64,000 nucleotides of DNA from NCBI RefSeq assembly GCF_036245645.1, contig NZ_BTPE01000011.1, forward strand, positions 62,001 to 126,000, read 5' to 3'. Below the pieces are notes generated by a model. That model was not told the DNA's origin and did no database searches. It worked only from the letters and a program-made list of their open reading frames with translations. The position numbers and the translations under genes are program-made. Position 1 is the first letter of the stretch; the number at the start of each line of letters is the position of its first letter. The stretch comes from Algoriphagus taiwanensis (lineage in GTDB: Bacteria; Bacteroidota; Bacteroidia; Cytophagales; Cyclobacteriaceae). Shown piece after piece: positions 27,217 to 36,548 of this stretch.

Positions 27217-27585
27217 TGACTCTAGTACTACTTGTATATCAAATGGTTAGTGAAACAGGTCTCTCATTTGGGTAGTTTTGGGCAATTTTGAAAACTTTAA
27301 TTCCCAATAGAAAGGAATTAATTTAAGGTGTAGGGGTATATTAAAAGCTCCAAGATTAGTAAGCTATTGGTCCTTTATATTTTGAGTGAAAGAAGTCACA
27401 GGATATTGAGCGAATCTTCACCCATTCATGTAAAAATTGCCTCGATTTCGATTTAAACAGCCGATTCTTTCAAAAAAGTTAAAAGAGTCCCTTGTTTTTT
27501 GAATTTAAAAAATGATAACTTTAAAACTCGATTTTAATCTGGAAACCATTTAACCTTTATCAAAAGTCTATTTAAAAATCACATT
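27217..27585. other. Gap between egtD and exbB
   Basis: A 369-base AT-rich gap with no convincing gene and no strong hairpin terminator. It holds the probable exbB promoter near its end. Confidence 0.5.
27492..27523 (+). promoter_or_regulatory. Possible promoter of the ExbB/ExbD operon
   Basis: TTG at 27492-27494 and TAACTTTA at 27516-27523 are 21 bases apart. The -7 element differs by one base from TAnnTTTG. The exbB start is about 60 bases downstream. Confidence 0.45.
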
Positions 27586-28392
27586 ATGAGAAAGTTAATC
27601 GCTTTGTTCATGCTTGCAGGGATTCTATTTGTTCCTGTTTTCGCTAACGCACAAGAAGCTTCAGCAGATTCAGCTGCCGCAGAAGCTGCCCCAGCAGTAG
27701 AAACTCCTGCTGCATCTCCAACCATGGTGGACGATGAGATCGTCGCTGAGGAGCAAAGCTTCCACCAGATCATCAAAGAGAAGTTTATCGAAGGTGATCC
27801 AGTTTACATGACCCCAGTATTGATCTGTTTGATTTTGGGTCTTGCAATTGCTTTGGAAAGAATCATCACTTTGAACCTTTCCACCACCAACACCAAGAAA
27901 TTGATCTCTAAAGTAGAAGATGCGCTTTCTTCAGGAGGAATCGAAGCTGCAAAAGACGTGACCAGAAACACCAAAGGTCCAGTTGCATCTATCTTCACTC
28001 AGGGCTTGATGAGATACTCTGAAGGTATCGAGATGGTTGAAAAATCCATCATTGCTTACGGTTCAGTAGAAATGGGCCGATTGGAAAAAGGTCTTGTTTG
28101 GATCTCCCTTTTCATCTCTTTGGCTCCAATGTTGGGCTTCATGGGTACGGTAATCGGTATGATCTTCGCCTTCGATACCATCGAGGCAGCAGGTGATATC
28201 TCTCCTTCCATCGTAGCAGGTGGTATCAAAATCGCTCTCTTGACCACGGTAGCTGGTTTGATCGTTGCGATCATCCTTCAGTTGTTCTACAACTACCTGG
28301 TAGCTAAAATTGACTCTTTGGTTAATGACATGGAAGACGCCTCTATCTCCTTGGTAGACGTGTTGGTAAAGCACAAATTGACTGGAAAGTAA
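27586..28392 (+). CDS. ExbB/TolQ/MotA proton-channel family protein
   Basis: A 268-residue inner-membrane protein. After an N-terminal hydrophobic segment or signal (residues ~5-22) comes an Ala/Pro-rich stretch (AAEAAPAVETPAA), a membrane helix (VLICLILGLAIALERI), a cytoplasmic loop and two further helices with WISLFISLAPMLGFMGTV and IKIALLTTVAGLIVAI. These are the family signature of the pentameric channel that couples the proton gradient to an outer-membrane transporter. It is the first of four genes; two ExbD-like genes follow. The N-terminal signal-like extension is common in Bacteroidota members. Confidence 0.9.
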   Translation: MRKLIALFMLAGILFVPVFANAQEASADSAAAEAAPAVETPAASPTMVDDEIVAEEQSFHQIIKEKFIEGDPVYMTPVLICLILGLAIALERIITLNLSTTNTKKLISKVEDALSSGGIEAAKDVTRNTKGPVASIFTQGLMRYSEGIEMVEKSIIAYGSVEMGRLEKGLVWISLFISLAPMLGFMGTVIGMIFAFDTIEAAGDISPSIVAGGIKIALLTTVAGLIVAIILQLFYNYLVAKIDSLVNDMEDASISLVDVLVKHKLTGK

Positions 28393-28445
28393 TTATCGCT
28401 TCCCGTTTGTCTTAATCCGATTCTTAATTAACTAAAGAAAATAGT

Positions 28446-28775
28446 ATGGATACTTATGATATTATGCTCTATGTGAGCTACGCTTTGGTAGGATTAGGAG
28501 CCTTGGTTTCTATCGCCCTTCCATTGATAAAGTCACTGGACAATCCTAAGGCCTTGTTGAAAACAGGTCTTGGAATCGTAGTGATCTTGGTTTTGTTCTT
28601 CATCAGTTATTCTATTTCCACTAATGAAGTACTGCCAAAGTTTGAAGGAGAGCCATTCAATCTCACTCCGGGTATGTCCCAAATGGTGGGCGGCTTTTTG
28701 ATTACCACTTACATCCTCACTATCGTTACGGTAGTAGGAATTGTAATTACTGAGTTTAACAAAGCAATCAAGTAA
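28446..28775 (+). CDS. Small membrane protein within ExbB/ExbD operon
   Basis: A 109-residue protein with about three hydrophobic helices (residues ~7-30, 40-58 and 80-103) and a short soluble loop NEVLPKFEGEPFNLTPG. I do not recognise a named family. It lies 53 bases after exbB and three bases before the first exbD, all on the same strand, so it is probably part of the channel complex or its assembly. A distinct function cannot be excluded. Confidence 0.75.
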   Translation: MDTYDIMLYVSYALVGLGALVSIALPLIKSLDNPKALLKTGLGIVVILVLFFISYSISTNEVLPKFEGEPFNLTPGMSQMVGGFLITTYILTIVTVVGIVITEFNKAIK

Positions 28776-28777
28776 TT

Positions 28778-29413
28778 ATGGCTAGGAAGAAAGGAAGAAT
28801 GAGTCAGGAGGTAAACTCAGGGTCGATGGCGGATATCGCCTTCCTGTTGTTGATCTTCTTTCTCGTGACCACTACCATTGCTTCAGATAAGGGTATTTTG
28901 AATATCCTTCCTCCGAAGCTGGATCCTAATGTTCCGCCGCCAGATATTCAGAAAAACGAAAGAAACATCTTTAACATCCTCGTAAATGCCAATGACGATT
29001 TGCTGGTAGAAGGCGAATACAGAAGAACGGCAGAGGGTCTGGATAAGGATATCAAAGAGTTTGTTCTGAATTTTGGCGCGCCAGACGAGGAGGCCGTTGC
29101 TTTGTTCAATACTTTGCCTGCTTCTCTTCAAGCACAGGCATTAAGAAGACCCGAATCTTCTGATCATCCGGGAGAAGCTGTAGTGTCTATCAAGACTAAC
29201 AGAGGTACAAGTTATGAGGTCTTTTTGGAGGTTTTTGACCTTGCCAAAAAAGCATATTTCGAAATTTATGGAGAAAGAGTGGGTTTGACCGCAGATGAAT
29301 ATCGAGCGCTTACCGGAGATGACGAAGCTTCCAAAGCTTTGCAAGATCGAGGAAAAGCTAATATTCCAATGGCAATCTCTATCGCAGAACCTGATAAAAT
29401 AGGAGGAAATTGA
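28778..29413 (+). CDS. ExbD/TolR family biopolymer transport protein (long)
   Basis: A 211-residue protein with one membrane helix near the N-terminus (MADIAFLLLIFFLVTT) that includes the proton-binding Asp conserved in ExbD/TolR. The periplasmic domain (residues ~45-211) is longer than the usual ~100, with an acidic insert around NFGAPDEEAVALFNTLPASL. It continues with the ExbD-like EAVVSIKTNRGTSYEVFLEVFDL. It is followed after one base by a second, shorter ExbD. Confidence 0.9.
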   Translation: MARKKGRMSQEVNSGSMADIAFLLLIFFLVTTTIASDKGILNILPPKLDPNVPPPDIQKNERNIFNILVNANDDLLVEGEYRRTAEGLDKDIKEFVLNFGAPDEEAVALFNTLPASLQAQALRRPESSDHPGEAVVSIKTNRGTSYEVFLEVFDLAKKAYFEIYGERVGLTADEYRALTGDDEASKALQDRGKANIPMAISIAEPDKIGGN

Positions 29414-29414
29414 T

Positions 29415-29879
29415 ATGTCAAAGTTTAAGAAAAAAACCAATACAGCGACAAGCATTCCTACCTCAGCTTTGCCTGATATTATTTTCATGCTTTTGTTCTT
29501 CTTCATGGTGACTACCGTGTTGAGAGAGCAGACCATCTTGGTAGAGCAGAAGATTCCTCAGGCGACTCAGTTGCAGAAGCTTCAGAAAAAGACCCTTATT
29601 TCTTATATCTACATCGGAAAGCCAAAGAATCCTTCTCTATATGGCTCTGAGCCTAGGGTTCAGGCTAATGATGTTCTGATTACCGCTCCGGATATCGTGC
29701 AGTGGGTCAATCAGGAAAGAGATATGCTTCCTGAAGCAGATCGTGGTTTGATTACCATCTCTCTCAAAGTAGATAAAGATGTGAAAATGGGTCCGATCTC
29801 TGACGTTCAGACTGAATTGAGAAATGCGGACGCAAGACGGGTACTTTACGCGTCTACAGGTAAGATTTATCAAGATTAA
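29415..29879 (+). CDS. ExbD/TolR family biopolymer transport protein (short)
   Basis: A 154-residue second ExbD-type protein. The helix SALPDIIFMLLFFFMVTTV carries the conserved Asp, followed by a periplasmic domain with ISLKVDKDVKMGPISDVQTEL. Two unequal ExbD proteins with one ExbB are common in Bacteroidota and may form a mixed channel. No TonB gene is in the operon, so the energised partner must be elsewhere. A strong terminator follows. Confidence 0.9.
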   Translation: MSKFKKKTNTATSIPTSALPDIIFMLLFFFMVTTVLREQTILVEQKIPQATQLQKLQKKTLISYIYIGKPKNPSLYGSEPRVQANDVLITAPDIVQWVNQERDMLPEADRGLITISLKVDKDVKMGPISDVQTELRNADARRVLYASTGKIYQD

Positions 29880-29899
29880 ACAAGCGAATTCTTATATTT

Positions 29900-29933
29900 A
29901 AAGCCATCCTGATTATTCCGGATGGCTTTTTTA
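29900..29933 (+). terminator. Terminator after the ExbB/ExbD operon
   Basis: A 10-bp stem (AAAGCCATCC with GGATGGCTTT), 10-base loop, then a T run. It sits 20 bases after the last exbD and before the UMF1 transporter gene. Confidence 0.9.
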
Positions 29934-29940
29934 TTGCACT

Positions 29941-31254
29941 ATGAAAATAAAACTTAACAATAAGTCCAAGGTGCAGGGAGCTTGGGCCATGTATGATTGG
30001 GCCAATTCTGTCTACAGCTTGGTCATCACTTCTACCATCTTTCCAGTCTATTACAATAGCGTCACTCAAGGTGTCGATGGCTCGGATCGAGTTCAGTTTT
30101 TCGGATGGGAAGTCGTAAATACAGTTTTGTATTCCTATTCCATTTCCTTCTCCTATTTTGTGATTGCTATCTTTTCTCCCCTTCTCTCTGGGATTGCGGA
30201 TGCTTCGGGCAAAAAGCTTCTCTTTATGAAGTTGTTCGCCTATTTGGGTTCTGTCTCCTGTGTGGGGTTATTTTTCTTTGATGGGTCCAATCTGGAATTC
30301 GGGATATTTTGCAGTGTCATGGCAAGTATAGGCTATGCAGGGAGTATTGTCTTTTACAATGCGTACTTGCCTGAAATCGCTGAAGAATCCGAGTACGATT
30401 TTCTAAGTGCCCGAGGTTTTGCCTTAGGTTATATTGGCAGTGTGATTCTTTTGGTTTTGAATCTAATCATGATTCAGTTTCCTGAGTTGTTTGGCCTATC
30501 AGAGGGAAGTCTCCCCGCCCGACTTTCATTTTTGATCACTGGCCTTTGGTGGGCTGGTTTTTCTCAAATCCCCTTTCGGTTTCTGCCGAATAATCCTTAC
30601 AAAAAGAAAATCGAACATCAACTTTTCCTAAAGGGATATCAGGAGATCAGATCCGTTTGGCAAAGGGTAAAGCAAATTCCGGTGATGAAAAAGTACCTGG
30701 CTTCCTTCTTTTTCTATTCCATGGGAGTGCAGACTGTCATGTATCTCGCAGCTTCCTTTGGGGATAAAGAACTGGGCATGCCGGGAGATCAACTGATTCT
30801 GACGGTGTTGATTATTCAATTTGTGGCAATTTTAGGAAGCTACCTATTTGCATGGGTTTCTAAAAAGTTCGGGAATAAAATCAGCTTGATGATTATGGTT
30901 TTGATCTGGATAGGGATTTGTGGGGCGGCGTATTATGTCTATTCGGTGTATGAGTTTTATGCCCTAGCCTTTGTGGTGGGTATGGTGATGGGAGGCATTC
31001 AGTCTCTTTCCCGGTCCACTTATTCCAAACTCATTCCTGAGGAAACTACCGAACATGCTTCCTTTTTCAGCTTTTACGATGTCACCGAAAAGATTGCTAT
31101 CGTTTTGGGTACCTTTACTTACGGTGCCATTGAACAACTTACAGGAAGCATGCGTAATTCTGCGGCTTCATTGGGAGTCTTCTTTTTGGTCGGATTAGGC
31201 TTCCTCCTGTTGGTTACCATTCCCAAAACTTCTCTTTCTCCAAAAACCACCTAA
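29941..31254 (+). CDS. UMF1 family MFS transporter
   Basis: A 437-residue transporter with about twelve membrane helices. The opening VQGAWAMYDWANSVYSLVI is the hallmark of the UMF1/Atg22-like branch of the major facilitator superfamily, some members of which move amino acids out of vacuoles in yeast. PLLSGIADASGKKL and GGIQSLSRSTYSKLIPEE are further conserved loops. Its substrate in bacteria is not established. It begins just after a terminator and ends three bases before nnrDE, so the two share a transcript. Confidence 0.88.
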   Translation: MKIKLNNKSKVQGAWAMYDWANSVYSLVITSTIFPVYYNSVTQGVDGSDRVQFFGWEVVNTVLYSYSISFSYFVIAIFSPLLSGIADASGKKLLFMKLFAYLGSVSCVGLFFFDGSNLEFGIFCSVMASIGYAGSIVFYNAYLPEIAEESEYDFLSARGFALGYIGSVILLVLNLIMIQFPELFGLSEGSLPARLSFLITGLWWAGFSQIPFRFLPNNPYKKKIEHQLFLKGYQEIRSVWQRVKQIPVMKKYLASFFFYSMGVQTVMYLAASFGDKELGMPGDQLILTVLIIQFVAILGSYLFAWVSKKFGNKISLMIMVLIWIGICGAAYYVYSVYEFYALAFVVGMVMGGIQSLSRSTYSKLIPEETTEHASFFSFYDVTEKIAIVLGTFTYGAIEQLTGSMRNSAASLGVFFLVGLGFLLLVTIPKTSLSPKTT

Positions 31255-31257
31255 TCC

Positions 31258-32724
31258 ATGCTTAAGATTCTCTCAGGCGATCAGGTTAAGGAATTGGATA
31301 GTGCTCACATTCAAAAAGAAGGTATTTCCAGTCACGAATTGATGGAGCGAGCCGCCTTGAGCTTCATACGTTGGTGGGAATCTATGGTCTTTTCCAAAGC
31401 CCTTCCTGTTTTTGTATTCTGTGGGGCCGGAAATAATGGGGGAGATGGTTTTGCGATTGCTCGGTTGCTTTTCAAAGGTGGGTGGAATGTTCAGGTATTT
31501 CGATGCTTTGAAGAAGGAAATACACTATCTCCTGATGCACAGAAAAATCTGGATTGGATTCCTGAAGGGGTTCCGAATCATCCTTGGAATGAATTTGACC
31601 TGTCAAATGAGGGTGTGTTAATTGATGCTTTTCTTGGAGTTGGGCTGAAAGGCCCAATACGAAATTCTGCCTTTCCTATTATTGAGTGCATAAATTCCTT
31701 CCCAGGAATCAAAATATCCATTGATCTCCCAAGCGGCCTTTTGGCCGATTCTCCTTCAAATGGTCCGGTTGTAGAAGCTGACTTCACGGTAACCTTTGCC
31801 TTTCCCAAACTGGCTTTACTTTTTCCTGAAAATGCCCCATTTACCGGAAAAATCGTTTTGGCTGAGATAGGTATCAACGAGCCTATATATGAAGTTTTTC
31901 CCTCTCCCTATTTCTTTATTCAAGAAAAAGATATCCTTCCTAGGCATCGGGTTTTTGGTCAATTTTCTCATAAAGGGGATTTTGGAAAGATAGCTCTGCT
32001 CGCCGGAAGTAAAGGGAAAATGGGGGCTGCGATTCTGTCTTCCAAAGCAGCCCTCAGGACCGGTTCTGGTCTGGTCACGGCTTTTGTGCCAGAGTCCGAG
32101 AGAGGAATCATTCAAAGTGCCGTCCCTGAAGTGATGTGTGAATTTGAAGAAAGTCCGGACTGGAATAGGTTTGATGCCCTTGGTGTTGGGCCAGGCTTGG
32201 GTCTGGACAAAAAGGATTTGCTCCAAAAGACACTCAAAGGTTTTACCAAACCTATGATTTTGGATGCCGATGCAATCACTTTGCTAGCTTCAAATCGAGA
32301 AATGATTTCCCTAATTCCTAAGAACAGTATTCTTACGCCTCATCTTGGTGAGTTAGAACGCTTGATAGGTAAATCCTCCGATCATTTGGATAGGCTGAAT
32401 CGGGTGAAGGAATTTTGTCTGCAATGGCAACTGAATGTCCTGATCAAGGGCGCATATTCTGTGATTTCTCTGACTGATGGCAGACAACTTTTCAATTCAT
32501 CGGGGACTCCCTATATGGCCACTGCGGGAGCGGGGGATGTACTTACCGGGATCTTGACTTCCTATTTGGGACAGGGGTATTCTCCTGAGAACGCGCTAAT
32601 CTGTGGAGTATATCATCATGGGAAAGCAGGAGAATTAGCGGGTAATCAATACCGGAGGTCTACTATCGCTTCGGATATTTTGGAAAAAATCGGAGAAACT
32701 TATTTGCTCTTAAATGTTTTGTGA
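31258..32724 (+). CDS. nnrD: Bifunctional NAD(P)H-hydrate epimerase/dehydratase
   Basis: A 488-residue fusion that repairs damaged NAD(P)H hydrates. The N-terminal YjeF-type epimerase domain (residues ~1-210) shows FCGAGNNGGDGFAIARLL and IDLPSGLLAD. The C-terminal ADP/ATP-dependent dehydratase domain (~225-488) shows the loop YMATAGAGDVLTGILTSYLG and ILDADAITLLA. Both activities are usual in one protein in many bacteria. It follows the UMF1 transporter closely, and the next gene has 61 bases of spacing. Confidence 0.95.
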   Translation: MLKILSGDQVKELDSAHIQKEGISSHELMERAALSFIRWWESMVFSKALPVFVFCGAGNNGGDGFAIARLLFKGGWNVQVFRCFEEGNTLSPDAQKNLDWIPEGVPNHPWNEFDLSNEGVLIDAFLGVGLKGPIRNSAFPIIECINSFPGIKISIDLPSGLLADSPSNGPVVEADFTVTFAFPKLALLFPENAPFTGKIVLAEIGINEPIYEVFPSPYFFIQEKDILPRHRVFGQFSHKGDFGKIALLAGSKGKMGAAILSSKAALRTGSGLVTAFVPESERGIIQSAVPEVMCEFEESPDWNRFDALGVGPGLGLDKKDLLQKTLKGFTKPMILDADAITLLASNREMISLIPKNSILTPHLGELERLIGKSSDHLDRLNRVKEFCLQWQLNVLIKGAYSVISLTDGRQLFNSSGTPYMATAGAGDVLTGILTSYLGQGYSPENALICGVYHHGKAGELAGNQYRRSTIASDILEKIGETYLLLNVL

Positions 32725-32785
32725 AAAAATGAGAGCAGAATCAAACTTAATTTTTCCTGATGCGGTTTTCAAGCCATAGATTTTT

Positions 32786-33976
32786 ATGAACAGCAAAGAA
32801 AAACCGCTGCTTTGGACACTGGCAGCAATTAATTTTATCCACATAGTAGATTTCATGATTCTCATGCCTCTGGGACCCCAGTTGATGAGGATATTTGAAA
32901 TTAGCCCCAGTGAATTCAGCTTGTTGGTTTCCTCCTACACTATCAGTGCTGGAATTTCCAGCTTTTTAGGGGCCTTTGTTTTGGATCGTTTTGACCGAAA
33001 AAAGATTCTACTTTGGGTCTATGTGGGATTTACGATCGGGACTTTGGGGTGTGCTTTGTCCCCAAACTACCCTATTCTACTTATTGCAAGGGTGCTGAGT
33101 GGAGTTTTTGGAGGTTTGACTTCTGCTTTGATTTTGGCAATTATCGGAGATGTGATTCCTTATGAGCGAAGGGGCCGGGCTATGGGATTGGTCATGTCTG
33201 CTTTTTCTTTTGCCTCTGTAATGGGAGTACCGATAGGATTGTTTTTGGCAAGCCTTTCGGATTGGCATATGCCATTTTATATCCTCACTGGACTTTCTTT
33301 TCTCAGTTTAGGGATGATATTCAAGTTTATCCCATCCATTCGTGATCATATGGATCAGGAACTTACCAAGCCCAGTCCCATGGAGGTGATTTCCAGAGTG
33401 ACTGGCAATGTCAACCAAATGAAGGCCATCAGCCTATCGGTAATGATGATGTTTGGGCAGTTTATGATTATTCCCTTCTTAAGTCCATTTAATGTCGCCA
33501 ATGTGGGATTTACGGAGATTCAGCTCACTTACATCTACATTGCGGGAGGTGGTTTTACGGTATTTACTTCTCCCTGGGTAGGAAAGCTGTCTGATCGACA
33601 TGGAAAGCTGAAAGTGTTTACCATCTTCATGTTGCTCAACTTGATTCCCATTGGGGTGATTACCCACTTGGGAGTGACACCGATTCCTTTTGTGCTGATG
33701 ATTACCACGATGTTTTTTGTCACATCCAATGGACGGTATGTACCTGCAGCGGCAATTATCACCGGAACTGCAAAACCCGAGAACAGGGGGAGTTTTCTTA
33801 GTTTTAATTCCGCTGTGCAGCAGTTAGCAGCTGGACTGGCCTCGCTGATAGCGGGACTGATTATCGGGGAAAATGAAGCCGGACAGCTGACCAATTTTAA
33901 TATTGTGGGATACCTTGCCATTTTCTTCAGCATCCTTTGTATCCCATTGGCAAGAAGGGTGAAAGTAATCAGTTAA
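32786..33976 (+). CDS. MFS transporter, DHA1-like
   Basis: A 396-residue transporter with twelve predicted helices. The motif A region is LDRFDRKKILL in the first intracellular loop, and GKLSDRHGKLKVF is its counterpart after the sixth helix. ARVLSGVFGGLTSALILAIIGDVIP is a conserved efflux-type stretch (motif C-like). Similar proteins export sugars, arabinose or drugs. The substrate is unknown. It is on the same strand as nnrD but separated by 61 bases. Confidence 0.85.
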   Translation: MNSKEKPLLWTLAAINFIHIVDFMILMPLGPQLMRIFEISPSEFSLLVSSYTISAGISSFLGAFVLDRFDRKKILLWVYVGFTIGTLGCALSPNYPILLIARVLSGVFGGLTSALILAIIGDVIPYERRGRAMGLVMSAFSFASVMGVPIGLFLASLSDWHMPFYILTGLSFLSLGMIFKFIPSIRDHMDQELTKPSPMEVISRVTGNVNQMKAISLSVMMMFGQFMIIPFLSPFNVANVGFTEIQLTYIYIAGGGFTVFTSPWVGKLSDRHGKLKVFTIFMLLNLIPIGVITHLGVTPIPFVLMITTMFFVTSNGRYVPAAAIITGTAKPENRGSFLSFNSAVQQLAAGLASLIAGLIIGENEAGQLTNFNIVGYLAIFFSILCIPLARRVKVIS

Positions 33977-34042
33977 GGACGTTGATTTGGGGTTTGAATT
34001 CAGAAATGAATTTGGCAAATTGATTGATTCAATGATTTTCAA

Positions 34043-34888
34043 ATGTCCCAGTCTGAATCCAATGTTTGCGTAAGCTGTGGAACCCGCCTAGAGGGCTCTT
34101 TTTGCCATGTATGTGGAGAAAAGCAGATCGACGCCAAGGATAAAAGAATAACCTATTTCATTGAGGAGCTAATCTCCTCCATTTTCGTCGCTGACGGGAA
34201 GTTTTTTAAAACAATCAAATTGCTCCTAACCCAACCGGGTGAACTGACCAAAAGCTTTGTGGATGGGATTCGTAAAAAATACCTTTCTCCTCTTCAGCTT
34301 TTCTTTTTTGCCAACTTAATTTACTTCCTTTTTCCCTTGATCTCTACCTTCAATACGTCTCTGGAGATCCAAATGTATAACCTTCCTTACAGTGACTTTG
34401 TCAGGCCAGTAGTGGAAAATTACCTTGAAGTTAATCCTGAGCAAGCAAGTACATTCAAAACTTCCTATGAAAGTACCTCCAACTCTAATGGGAAGTTGCT
34501 TTTGATTTCGCTGGTTTTTTTGCAGGGACTGTTTTTGAAATTACTTTTCCTTAAAGACAGGAGGTTTTTCCTCATCGACTTTTTTGCCGGATCGGCTTAT
34601 TTCTATGGGTTTTATATTTTGGTTTTCTTGGTCCTCTTTCCAGCTCTTATCGGGCTGATTGATTGGTTTGGAGAGTTTCAGTTCAATTCTTTTCTCAATG
34701 AACTTACCCTTTCTGTTTTTTTTCTTGTGGGAATCTTTGGGTATCAGTTTTTCCTGATCAAAAAAGCCTACTCAGTCAGTACACCAGCCGCAATTTGGAG
34801 AAGTATTTTATTGGCAGGATTTATCATTCCCAGCTTTACTATTTATCGTTTCCTTCTTTTTTGGGTCACGTTTTGGATGATTACCTAA
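34043..34888 (+). CDS. DUF3667 family zinc-ribbon membrane protein
   Basis: A 281-residue protein. The first 25 residues form a zinc ribbon, CVSCGTRLEGSFCHVCG, with four cysteines. RITYFIEELISSIF and TKSFVDGIRKKYLSPLQLFFFANLIYF is the DUF3667 signature, followed by four to five membrane helices. The family is widespread in Bacteroidota and has no known function. It ends 35 bases before the convergent asnS and shares a hairpin with it. Confidence 0.85.
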   Translation: MSQSESNVCVSCGTRLEGSFCHVCGEKQIDAKDKRITYFIEELISSIFVADGKFFKTIKLLLTQPGELTKSFVDGIRKKYLSPLQLFFFANLIYFLFPLISTFNTSLEIQMYNLPYSDFVRPVVENYLEVNPEQASTFKTSYESTSNSNGKLLLISLVFLQGLFLKLLFLKDRRFFLIDFFAGSAYFYGFYILVFLVLFPALIGLIDWFGEFQFNSFLNELTLSVFFLVGIFGYQFFLIKKAYSVSTPAAIWRSILLAGFIIPSFTIYRFLLFWVTFWMIT

Positions 34889-34920
34889 AAAAAATCCCCG
34901 AACTAAGCCGGGGATTTTAT
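34887..34920. terminator. Bidirectional terminator between DUF3667 gene and asnS
   Basis: A 10-bp stem (AAAATCCCCG with CGGGGATTTT), 8-base loop, with A/T runs on both sides. It can end transcripts of both convergent genes. Confidence 0.88.
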
Positions 34921-34922
34921 TC

Positions 34923-36374
34923 TTAAAATTCTGCGTTTCCTGGTGTTCTTGGGAAGGCAATTACGTCCCGGATATTTCCCATTCCGGTGACAAACTGCAC
35001 CATTCGCTCAAATCCCAAACCAAAACCTGCATGGGGAGTGGATCCAAACCTACGGGTGTCCAAAAACCACCACATCTCTTCAATTGGGATATGCAGCTCT
35101 TCCATTCTTTTCAGAAGTAGGTCCAGTCTCTCTTCTCGCTGCGAGCCACCGATGATCTCCCCAATTCCAGGGAATAGAATATCCATGGCAGCCACGGTTT
35201 TGCCGTCTTCGTTTTGCCGCATGTAGAAGGATTTGATCTCTTTAGGATAGTCTGTCAGAATTACCGGCTTTTTGAAATGCTTCTCTACCAGGTATCGCTC
35301 ATGCTCAGACTGCAAATCTGCCCCCCAAGATTCGATCAGGTATTGGAATTTCTTCTTTTTATTAGGGTTTGAGTTTCTCAGAATATCGATTGCCTCAGTG
35401 TAGGTGATTCTGACAAATTCATTGTCTACCACAAATCGGAGTTTATCCAAAAGTCCCATTTCTGATCTCTGGTCCGCCGGTTTGGATTTTTCTTCCTCTT
35501 CCAATCTGGATTGAAGGAATTTTAAGTCCTCTTGGCAGTGCTCCAGGGCGTAACTGATCAGGTATTTCAAGAAGTCCTCTGCCAAATCAGCATTGTCCTC
35601 GGCATCATAGAAGGCCATTTCCGGCTCAATCATCCAGAACTCAGCCAAGTGCCTGGTAGTATTGGAGTTTTCCGCACGGAAGGTGGGGCCAAAGGTGTAA
35701 ATCTCAGAAAGCGCCATAGCCGCCAGCTCTCCTTCCAATTGGCCGGAGACAGTTAGGTTAGCTTCCCGCTCGAAGAAATCCTGCTTGAAGTCTACTTCGC
35801 CTTCTGGTGTGCGAGGAGGCTTGGATATATCCAAAGTGGTGACTTTGAATGTCTCTCCGGCTCCTTCTGCATCAGAAGCTGTGATGATCGGGGTGTGGAT
35901 GTAAAAGAATCCTTTATCATTAAAGTATTTATGCACGGCGAAAGCCAAAGCATGGCGTACTCTAAATACGGCGCTGAAGGTATTGGTACGCATTCTCAAG
36001 TGGGCGATTTCTCTCAAAAATTCCAGCGAATGCTTTTTAGGCTGTAGAGGGTATTTTTCAGGATCTGCCTCGCCCAGTACTTCTATGGTTTTTGCGTTGA
36101 GCTCGGAGCTTTGACCTGCCCCTTGAGACTCAACTACATTCCCGGTGATTTTCAGACAAGCCCCTGTGGTACATTTTTTCAAAATCTCCTCTGCAATAAG
36201 ATTTGGGTCAGCCACCACTTGGTAGTTGGTAATCACAGAGCCGTCATTTAGTGCAATGAATGAGACGTTTTTGTTACTTCTTTTGGTTCGAACCCAGCCC
36301 ATCAAGGTGATTTCCTGTCCGATTGGGTTTTGTTCGAGTATGGTCTTGATTTTGACCCGCTTGTTGAATGCCAT
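34923..36374 (-). CDS. asnS: Asparagine--tRNA ligase
   Basis: About 483 residues from the ATG at 36374, chosen because MAFNKRVKIKTILEQ is the normal start. The frame is open 18 residues further upstream, in a poorly coding stretch. The N-terminal OB-fold anticodon-binding domain includes GQEITLMGWVRTKRSNKNVSFI (positions within residues 18-45 of the protein). The class II catalytic domain shows FTFGPTFRAENSNTTRHLAEFWMIEPE (motif 2 region) and GFGLGFERMVQFVTG (motif 3). It charges tRNA-Asn with asparagine. It is divergent from rpoN. Confidence 0.95.
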   Translation of the reverse strand: MAFNKRVKIKTILEQNPIGQEITLMGWVRTKRSNKNVSFIALNDGSVITNYQVVADPNLIAEEILKKCTTGACLKITGNVVESQGAGQSSELNAKTIEVLGEADPEKYPLQPKKHSLEFLREIAHLRMRTNTFSAVFRVRHALAFAVHKYFNDKGFFYIHTPIITASDAEGAGETFKVTTLDISKPPRTPEGEVDFKQDFFEREANLTVSGQLEGELAAMALSEIYTFGPTFRAENSNTTRHLAEFWMIEPEMAFYDAEDNADLAEDFLKYLISYALEHCQEDLKFLQSRLEEEEKSKPADQRSEMGLLDKLRFVVDNEFVRITYTEAIDILRNSNPNKKKKFQYLIESWGADLQSEHERYLVEKHFKKPVILTDYPKEIKSFYMRQNEDGKTVAAMDILFPGIGEIIGGSQREERLDLLLKRMEELHIPIEEMWWFLDTRRFGSTPHAGFGLGFERMVQFVTGMGNIRDVIAFPRTPGNAEF

Positions 36375-36474
36375 GGGTGAATTTGTTTGGGAAAAATAGA
36401 TTTCCTGCCTGAATAAAATGGAATGCAAAAAAACGATTAAATCACGTTTTTATCAAAAAATTGCCTCTTTTTCC

Positions 36475-36482
36475 TAAATTTG
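36475..36482 (+). promoter_or_regulatory. Possible -7 element of rpoN
   Basis: TAAATTTG matches TAnnTTTG. The nearest TTG is only 11 bases upstream, so the -33 part is weak. A transcript starting just after it would exclude the in-frame TTG at 36480 and supports the ATG at 36549. Confidence 0.4.
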
Positions 36483-36548
36483 GTCAGTGGGCTTTTTCTG
36501 GTGAAAAAGCTTTTTTTAAACCCGTTTTGCTGGTTTTATCTCAATTCA

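Noticed and set aside
27586..29879. Gliding motor GldL/GldM
   Set aside because: The proteins have ExbB/ExbD helices and conserved Asp; the sizes and motifs do not fit GldL or GldM.
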